A stretch of 10,757 nucleotides of DNA from an uncultured Lachnospiraceae bacterium (lineage in GTDB: Bacteria > Bacillota_A > Clostridia > Lachnospirales > Lachnospiraceae): contig CAJUMT010000116.1 of the NCBI GenBank assembly GCA_910587495.1, forward strand, positions 1 to 10,757, read 5' to 3'. This document shows positions 6,827-10,757 of this stretch, in pieces. Both the position numbers and the translations under genes were made by a program. The notes under the pieces are model-generated. The model saw only the letters and a program-made list of their open reading frames with translations, was not told the origin of the DNA and searched no databases. Every line of letters starts with the position of its first letter. Within the stretch, counting starts at the first letter, position 1.

Positions 6827-7586
6827 TTACTGCCTCTCTTTCTCCGTCCTCCGTATCTTTAAATTTTTTCAAGCCGTAAAACGGCAACACTTCTTTTTCG
6901 ATTCTCTTATATGCATCATTAGGAGCCAGACCCCATTGCACCGGGCAAGGACTAATTACTTCAATTATAGAAAATCCTCTGTTCTCAATCTGGTTTTCAA
7001 TTCCCTTCTTAATTGCTTTCTTAGTTGCGCGGATATGAGCCGGCGTATCTATGGTCACCCGTTCTGCATAGCAGACTCCGTCCAGCTGCGAAAGCATCTC
7101 CGCCATACGAATAGGTTTCCCATGGTATTCGGAATCTCTCCCATGAATGCAGGTGGCGGCTTTCTGTCCGATCAGCGTGGTAGGCGCCATCTGCCCTCCG
7201 GTCATACCATAGATCCCGTTGTTCACAAAAATTACTGTCAGTTTTTCGCCTCTTGTGGCCGCATGTATAATTTCCGTCGTTCCAATAGCGGCAAGGTCAC
7301 CGTCCCCTTGATAACCAATCACTATTTTATCCGGCCTGACCCTCTTAATACCTGTAGCAACTGCCGGAGAGCGGCCATGAAGTGGAAACGCAAAATCAAT
7401 ATTGAAAAAATCGTAGATCATGCCTCCGCAGCCCACATAGCAGACGCCAATTGTATTGCCTGCAATCCCCATCTCATCAATCGTCTCTGCCAGCAGGCGC
7501 TGAATAACACCATGTCCGCAGCCCGGACAGTAAGTATTTACTTTGTCATTTAAACTAGAAGGTCTTCCATAAACCTTGTTTTCCAT
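6819..7586 (-). CDS. vorA: 2-oxoacid:ferredoxin oxidoreductase beta (TPP-binding) subunit, VorA-like
   Basis: This 255-residue subunit carries thiamine pyrophosphate and one [4Fe-4S] cluster. It performs oxidative decarboxylation of a 2-oxoacid to acyl-CoA together with the alpha subunit. The TPP/Mg motif G94-D-G-D runs through E105 to N122-N-G-I-Y-G-M-T-G-G-Q. Cluster ligands are likely Cys20 and Cys23 (YCPGCGHG), Cys53 (YVGCGGM) and Cys214 (SPCPVQWG). The 'CPVQWGL...A...LPFYGLKKFKD' C-terminus matches the branched-chain/2-oxoglutarate oxidoreductase group better than pyruvate oxidoreductases. The ATG at 7586 has GGAGGG 6 bases upstream and overlaps the alpha gene by 32 bases. The symbol follows the archaeal VorA usage; substrate specificity is uncertain. 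Confidence 0.9.
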   Translation of the reverse strand: MENKVYGRPSSLNDKVNTYCPGCGHGVIQRLLAETIDEMGIAGNTIGVCYVGCGGMIYDFFNIDFAFPLHGRSPAVATGIKRVRPDKIVIGYQGDGDLAAIGTTEIIHAATRGEKLTVIFVNNGIYGMTGGQMAPTTLIGQKAATCIHGRDSEYHGKPIRMAEMLSQLDGVCYAERVTIDTPAHIRATKKAIKKGIENQIENRGFSIIEVISPCPVQWGLAPNDAYKRIEKEVLPFYGLKKFKDTEDGEREAVNG

Positions 7587-8661
7587 TTAATTCCCTCCAA
7601 TCTTCCTTTCCGTCCAGCATAGACTTGATCTTTTCTTTCACAGTTCTGGAATTAACAATACTTCCACCCATTCTTCCATGAAAATAAATTGGTCTTTCTT
7701 TTCCCAGAAACATGCGGATATCATTGCACATCATCCCTGCATTTCCTTCTAAAACAACAACGGCTTTTGCATGTTTCACCGCCTTCATAAGCCCCTCTTC
7801 GTCAAAAGGCCATAAAGAGATCGGACGGAACAATCCCACAGGTCTGCCTTCTTCCCGCAGTTCTTCCACCATCTCATGAGCAATACGGGACACAAATCCA
7901 AAAGCAACAACCAAAACATCCGCATCTTCCGTATGAATGCTTTCCGAGCGTTTTTCCGCCGCTTCGATTCTGTTATACTTTTCCTGCAGATGTATATTGT
8001 GTTCTTCTAAGTCTTCAGCCGAATTTTTTGGCTCAGCTTTTCTGGGGGGCCTTCCTTCACAGCCGGTAAGGGCAAAATCTCTTGCCGGAATATCATAAGG
8101 ATCCACAGGTTCCGGAAATTCTACCAGCTCCACCATTTGTCCAATGGTGCCGTCTGCCAGCAGCATGGCGGGATTTCGATATTTATCAGAAAGTTCAAAA
8201 GCAAGCCTTGTCAAGTCAGCTGCTTCCTGTACCGAGTTGGGTGCTAAGACAATCACATGATAGTCTCCAGTCCCGCCGCCTTTGGTGGCCTGTATGTAAT
8301 CGCCCTGGGTCGCCAGAATATTTCCAAGCCCTGGACCGCCTCGCATCATATCCACAATCACCGCTGGAATCTCAAGATATGCCAGATGGGAAATCCCCTC
8401 CTGTTTTAAGCTCATGGCCGTGCTGGCTGACGAGGTCATGGCGCGGAAACCGGCAACCGAACTTCCAAATACAGCATTAATAGCCGTAATCTCACTCTCT
8501 GTCTGAATAAAAACTCTCCCTTTTTCCTGCATATTTTTTCCCATATATGCAGTCAATTCATTTTGAGGCGTAATCGGATATCCATAATATGCCATACAAC
8601 CGGATCTTATCGCAGCCTCTCCGATGGCCTCGTTTCCTTTCATAAAAATTTTTTTAGACAA
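7555..8661 (-). CDS. vorB: 2-oxoacid:ferredoxin oxidoreductase alpha subunit, VorB-like
   Basis: This 368-residue alpha subunit contributes the pyrimidine-side TPP domain and the C-terminal domain of a 2-oxoacid:ferredoxin oxidoreductase. Visible signatures are MKGNEAIGEAAIRSGC at the start, YGYPITPQNE (about residues 26-35), the QTESEITAINAV region with the TPP-activating glutamate, TSSASTAMSLKQEG, MRGGPGLGN (about 107-115) and the VorB-type EEHNIHLQEKYNRIEAAEKR insert. Initiation is at a TTG codon (8661): GGAGG lies 9 bases upstream, and the next in-frame ATG (8643) is 27 bases from it. An out-of-frame ATG at 8669 is only one base from the Shine-Dalgarno and opens a 9-codon reading frame. 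The 3' end overlaps the beta gene by 32 bases. VorB similarity suggests a branched-chain or other short 2-oxoacid; this is inference. Confidence 0.92.
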   Translation of the reverse strand: MSKKIFMKGNEAIGEAAIRSGCMAYYGYPITPQNELTAYMGKNMQEKGRVFIQTESEITAINAVFGSSVAGFRAMTSSASTAMSLKQEGISHLAYLEIPAVIVDMMRGGPGLGNILATQGDYIQATKGGGTGDYHVIVLAPNSVQEAADLTRLAFELSDKYRNPAMLLADGTIGQMVELVEFPEPVDPYDIPARDFALTGCEGRPPRKAEPKNSAEDLEEHNIHLQEKYNRIEAAEKRSESIHTEDADVLVVAFGFVSRIAHEMVEELREEGRPVGLFRPISLWPFDEEGLMKAVKHAKAVVVLEGNAGMMCNDIRMFLGKERPIYFHGRMGGSIVNSRTVKEKIKSMLDGKEDWRELNGKQGLWKTF

Positions 8662-8712
8662 CCTTTCATTCCTCCTGTTATTTTTCTGTTTAGAACCTAC
8701 TTTTGCCGGGGA

Positions 8713-9750
8713 TTACACAAACGCATGGCCAATCAATTTTGCAGGAATATCGGAAGACATAGCTTTAATATCCTCTTTGGAAACTCCTTGGGCCAATAAT
8801 GTCTTAATAAAGCTTCTCATACCTGGAATATACTCATGGCCTGGCTGCCCGCTGTCCGAAGCCAGAACCAGGTGGTCGGTTCCTCTTTTTTCAATCAAAG
8901 TTTTAATCAGCTGGAAAGAATAATCAAAGTTAATAATCCAATTCTGCATGCCTGTCCACGGCACGCAGCTTGTCTCGCAAAACTGCAGATATGCCCCCAG
9001 GTCTATCATTTCCAGACATTCTTCTTCTGTTGCAATGGTCAGTTCCTGGGTAATGTGATCAATCACTACATCTACATCCAGTTTGTTGTCTTTGATATAG
9101 TGCAGAAGGTCAAATTTCTCGCCATTGGAAACATGACAGGCTGCCAAAACGCATCTTTTTCCATCCGGATTATCGTTATACTCCGCCAGTACATTAAGCA
9201 CTGCTTTCATATCATCCGTAAGTTTTCCGTCGCGTGACACGAAAATTCCGCCACTTAGCCCCATCAACTCTCTTTGATATGCGGAATCCAGCGACGGAAG
9301 CCATACGGAAACGCAATTTCCATAGCCTAAAGCCGTCTTAACAGTCGCTGCATTTATCCCCCCTACGGGATAATTCAATGTAACCCCTCCGTAAATTTTG
9401 CTGGGAGTAAAAGAAATTCCCTGCGCTTCTTTTTCATCCTTTAGATGCTTCAAACATTCGTTTACAATAATTGCACAATTATTGTTCATACAGTTATGAT
9501 CTTTAAATACCAGGGCAGCCATATGATTGTTGGACGCATCAATACAGTTTTGTACCATCGTCGGCCTCCCCGCCAGCCACGCGCCCGCAGGAGCTCCATG
9601 AACATGAATATCAATAAATCCTGTCAGCAACTCATCTACTTCTGAAGGTTCCACCGGCCTGCCGGGATCAAAGATCTTATATGGCCAGACAACACTGGCT
9701 CTGTCCCTCAATTCCTTCTCTGTTAACACTGCTCCAAATTTTTCTTTCAC
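8713..9750 (-). CDS. DUF6282-type metal-dependent hydrolase (amidohydrolase superfamily)
   Basis: This 345-residue protein of unknown specificity heads the catabolic operon. It has the amidohydrolase-superfamily metal site in order: D47-I-H49-V-H51, K83-D84-H85, His206 (ACHVSNGE), His232 (VVIDHITQE) and Asp299 (LASDSGQ). The HVHGAP sequence and the N-terminal arm KELRDRASVVWPYKIFDPGRP match what I recall of the DUF6282 family, which has no assigned reaction that I know of. There is no signal peptide, so it acts in the cytoplasm. Initiation is at GTG (9750) with AAGGAGG about 10 bases upstream. About 51 bases separate it from vorB. By context it may open a lactone, ester or amide to give the hydroxyacid used by the dehydrogenase. 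A lyase role cannot be excluded. Confidence 0.85.
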   Translation of the reverse strand: MKEKFGAVLTEKELRDRASVVWPYKIFDPGRPVEPSEVDELLTGFIDIHVHGAPAGAWLAGRPTMVQNCIDASNNHMAALVFKDHNCMNNNCAIIVNECLKHLKDEKEAQGISFTPSKIYGGVTLNYPVGGINAATVKTALGYGNCVSVWLPSLDSAYQRELMGLSGGIFVSRDGKLTDDMKAVLNVLAEYNDNPDGKRCVLAACHVSNGEKFDLLHYIKDNKLDVDVVIDHITQELTIATEEECLEMIDLGAYLQFCETSCVPWTGMQNWIINFDYSFQLIKTLIEKRGTDHLVLASDSGQPGHEYIPGMRSFIKTLLAQGVSKEDIKAMSSDIPAKLIGHAFV

Positions 9751-9842
9751 CCTACAATTACCTCCTTTGCGCTCTTTACATAGCTCCTTAAACTGTTTAT
9801 ATCTATTGTTTTCTACAATGATACCGTTTATATTTGCATACT

Positions 9843-9859
9843 GTATATTGTATACAATT
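9843..9859 (-). promoter_or_regulatory. Operator copy 1 (AATTGTATACAATATAC)
   Basis: Read on the minus strand it is AATTGTATACAATATAC, matching the other two copies at 16 of 17 bases. It contains the perfect 12-bp palindrome ATTGTATACAAT (9847-9858). Its position, about 95-110 bases upstream of the hydrolase start, suits control of the operon promoter by the neighbouring GntR/FCD protein, whose family commonly binds short palindromes of this sort. Confidence 0.75.
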
Positions 9860-9880
9860 TAATGGAAATATATTGCATTA

Positions 9881-9936
9881 CATGTATTTTATGAAATATT
9901 GGTATACTGTATACAATTTTAGAAATAAAATACATG
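9881..9936. repeat. 12-bp inverted repeat centred on operator copy 2
   Basis: CATGTATTTTAT (9881-9892) and ATAAAATACATG (9925-9936) are exact reverse complements with a 32-base gap. An outer ATTGCAT (9872-9878) / ATGCAAT (9934-9940) pair partly extends it with a 2-base offset. The centre (9908-9909) coincides with the centre of the GTATACTGTATAC core of operator 2. It may be an enlarged operator, a cruciform or an RNA stem; the AT-rich context weakens the case. Confidence 0.55.
9902..9918 (-). promoter_or_regulatory. Operator copy 2 (AATTGTATACAGTATAC)
   Basis: On the minus strand this is AATTGTATACAGTATAC, identical over 17 bases to the copy overlapping the regulator promoter (10647-10663), though in the opposite orientation. 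Its centre is 59 bases from copy 1. The core is two GTATAC palindromes separated by one base. It is probably bound by the GntR/FCD regulator. Confidence 0.78.
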
Positions 9937-9968
9937 CAATTACTCTTATACAAAATTTATCTTCCTTC

Positions 9969-10625
9969 CTAAAAAGACAACACCATTCTTTGAATATACG
10001 CAATATGCTCTTTCGCATATTTTTCTGCGCCGACTCCGTCTCCAGCCAAAATAGCTTCCATAATATACTCGTGCTGTTTACAGCATACATCCATTAATTC
10101 TGTGTTGGCTGAATTTGTAGATATATAGAAACGAACCTGGCGGTCGCTTAAGGATTCGCTGATCTTCTGCATCTTTGAATTACCTGCAATCTCAAAAATA
10201 ACTCTATGGAAAATAATATCAGAATTGCTGAATCTCAACGCTTTTTCCATGCCCTCCAGCTTATAGACCTCTTCCATCAGATTCACGGCGTCCTGCAGCT
10301 TCTTTTTCCCTTCTTCCGTAATATTTGCAGCCGCCATCTTCGACGCTTCACCTTCCAGGAAACTGCGCACTACCAGTATCTCTTCAGCATCCTTATGGGT
10401 AAAAGAATTGACAATCAAGCCAGAATTAGGCGCAAGCTTCACAAAACCTTCCGCGCTTAATATGCGCAGAGCTTCCCGGACAGGAGTCCTGCTCACACCC
10501 AGCTCTTTGGCCAGGCTGGTCTCTGAAATTTTAATGCCCGGTTCTAACTGGCCTTTAATAATTGCTTCTTTAATGGAATTATATACACATTCGCTAAGAA
10601 GAGAGTATTTTTCTATCAATTTCAT
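9969..10625 (-). CDS. GntR-family transcriptional regulator, FCD (FadR) subfamily
   Basis: This 218-residue regulator has an N-terminal winged helix (residues about 8-74) with the GntR signature ELGVSRTPVREALRIL as recognition region. It is followed by an all-helical FCD ligand domain (about 78-215). The metal site common in this subfamily is complete: Asp136 and His140 (SDIIFH), His185 (KQHEYI) and His207 (AKEHI). Such proteins usually sense a small organic acid. The ATG at 10625 has only a distant AGGGG (about 12 bases), so translation may be weak. A strong promoter lies upstream with a 17-bp operator over its -10 box, implying autorepression. Two more copies precede the hydrolase gene, making it the likely local regulator of the whole operon. 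The inducing ligand is probably the imported acid or a pathway intermediate. Confidence 0.92.
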   Translation of the reverse strand: MKLIEKYSLLSECVYNSIKEAIIKGQLEPGIKISETSLAKELGVSRTPVREALRILSAEGFVKLAPNSGLIVNSFTHKDAEEILVVRSFLEGEASKMAAANITEEGKKKLQDAVNLMEEVYKLEGMEKALRFSNSDIIFHRVIFEIAGNSKMQKISESLSDRQVRFYISTNSANTELMDVCCKQHEYIMEAILAGDGVGAEKYAKEHIAYIQRMVLSF

Positions 10626-10646
10626 ATGTTATTTTTACCCCTTTTG

Positions 10647-10663
10647 AATTGTATACAGTATAC
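10647..10663 (+). promoter_or_regulatory. Operator copy 3, overlapping the regulator promoter
   Basis: AATTGTATACAGTATAC on the plus strand, a 17/17 match to operator 2 read on the minus strand. It covers the whole -10 box (10657-10662) of the leftward regulator promoter and lies 22-38 bases upstream of the regulator ATG, an ideal place for autorepression. Confidence 0.8.
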
Positions 10664-10686
10664 TACATGCTCGGTATATATGTCAA
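10657..10686 (-). promoter_or_regulatory. Promoter of the GntR regulator gene
   Basis: On the minus strand a perfect -35 TTGACA (10681-10686) is followed, after 18 bases, by TATACT (10657-10662), one mismatch from consensus. The predicted start is near 10650, about 25 bases before the regulator ATG. The -10 is embedded in operator copy 3. This is the clearest sigma-A type promoter in the window and may also drive the downstream operon, since no terminator follows the regulator gene. Confidence 0.8.
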
Positions 10687-10716
10687 GATTATTTTTCTGG
10701 AACTTCAATAAGTCTT

Positions 10717-10746
10717 TTGGCCTAAATCTTGAAAATCTGGTATAAT
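10717..10746 (+). promoter_or_regulatory. Probable rightward promoter leaving the window
   Basis: On the plus strand TATAAT (10741-10746) is a perfect -10 preceded by TGG, an extended -10 (TGn) signal. A weak -35, TTGGCC, lies 18 bases upstream (10717-10722). It points off the right edge, suggesting that a gene transcribed divergently from the regulator lies just outside. The coding sequence is not visible. Confidence 0.45.
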
Positions 10747-10757
10747 AAACGGGGAAT

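Larger units (their letters stand above)
9751..9968 (-). promoter_or_regulatory. AT-rich control region of the catabolic operon
   Basis: This 218-base gap lies between the end of the regulator gene and the GTG of the hydrolase gene. It holds two 17-bp operators (9843-9859 and 9902-9918), a 12-bp inverted repeat around the second one, and the hydrolase ribosome binding site. I see no intrinsic terminator after the regulator gene. No convincing -35/-10 pair stands out. The best candidate is a weak TATAAA at 9827-9832 with TTGTAT 19 bases upstream inside the first operator. Read-through from the regulator promoter is also possible. Confidence 0.6.

Noticed and set aside
6816..7553. A 245-codon open frame on the plus strand opposite the TPP subunit gene
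   Set aside because: The minus-strand frame has clear TPP and cluster motifs; the plus-strand translation has no recognisable domain, is rich in Arg/His/Cys as expected for an antisense shadow, and has no good ribosome binding site.
9441..9860. Short TATA/ATTGT repeats in the AT-rich region as a CRISPR or tandem repeat array
   Set aside because: Only the three operator copies are real repeats; spacing is irregular and there are no conserved long repeats with unique spacers.
9878..10090. A 70-codon minus-strand frame overlapping the 3' end of the regulator gene
   Set aside because: It lies out of frame within the FCD domain coding region and extends into the AT-rich gap; no ribosome binding site or recognisable domain.

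Overview
The window is a block of co-directional genes on the minus strand from an anaerobic, low-to-moderate-GC Firmicute. It is most likely a member of the Clostridia, perhaps Lachnospiraceae. The grounds are Ptb/Buk energy metabolism, a ferredoxin-dependent 2-oxoacid oxidoreductase, strong AGGAGG-type ribosome binding sites and the codon/base style. The species assignment is inference. No RNA gene, insertion sequence, CRISPR array or phage gene was seen, and no gap exceeds about 220 bases.

Layout in transcription order (right to left): (1) a right-end regulatory region with a strong leftward promoter for the regulator gene and a probable rightward promoter leaving the window; (2) a GntR/FCD regulator gene; (3) a 218-bp intergenic region with two copies of the same 17-bp operator found over the regulator's own -10 box; (4) a DUF6282-type metal-dependent hydrolase; (5) alpha and beta (TPP) subunits of a VorBA-like 2-oxoacid:ferredoxin oxidoreductase; (6) a CtBP-like D-2-hydroxyacid dehydrogenase; (7) phosphate butyryltransferase; (8) a butyrate-kinase paralogue that has lost most catalytic residues; (9) an intact butyrate kinase; (10) the gamma and ferredoxin-like delta subunits of the oxidoreductase; (11) a TRAP transporter dctP-dctQ-dctM, with dctM cut off at the left edge.

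Read together, the genes describe a complete import-and-oxidise route. TRAP uptake of an organic acid (or precursor) is followed by hydrolysis by the DUF6282 enzyme. A 2-hydroxyacid is then oxidised to a 2-oxoacid (NADH), decarboxylated oxidatively to acyl-CoA (reduced ferredoxin, CO2), converted to acyl phosphate by Ptb, and to acid plus ATP by Buk. The substrate is not readable from the sequence. VorB/VorA and Ptb/Buk similarity points to a short or branched-chain acyl group. The reverse direction (acid activation and reductive carboxylation) is possible but fits the regulator and hydrolase less well.

The most notable points are the tandem intact/degenerate butyrate kinase pair, the uncharacterised hydrolase at the head of the operon, the three matching operators, the splitting of the oxidoreductase subunits across the operon, and a strong hairpin at the dctP/dctQ junction.
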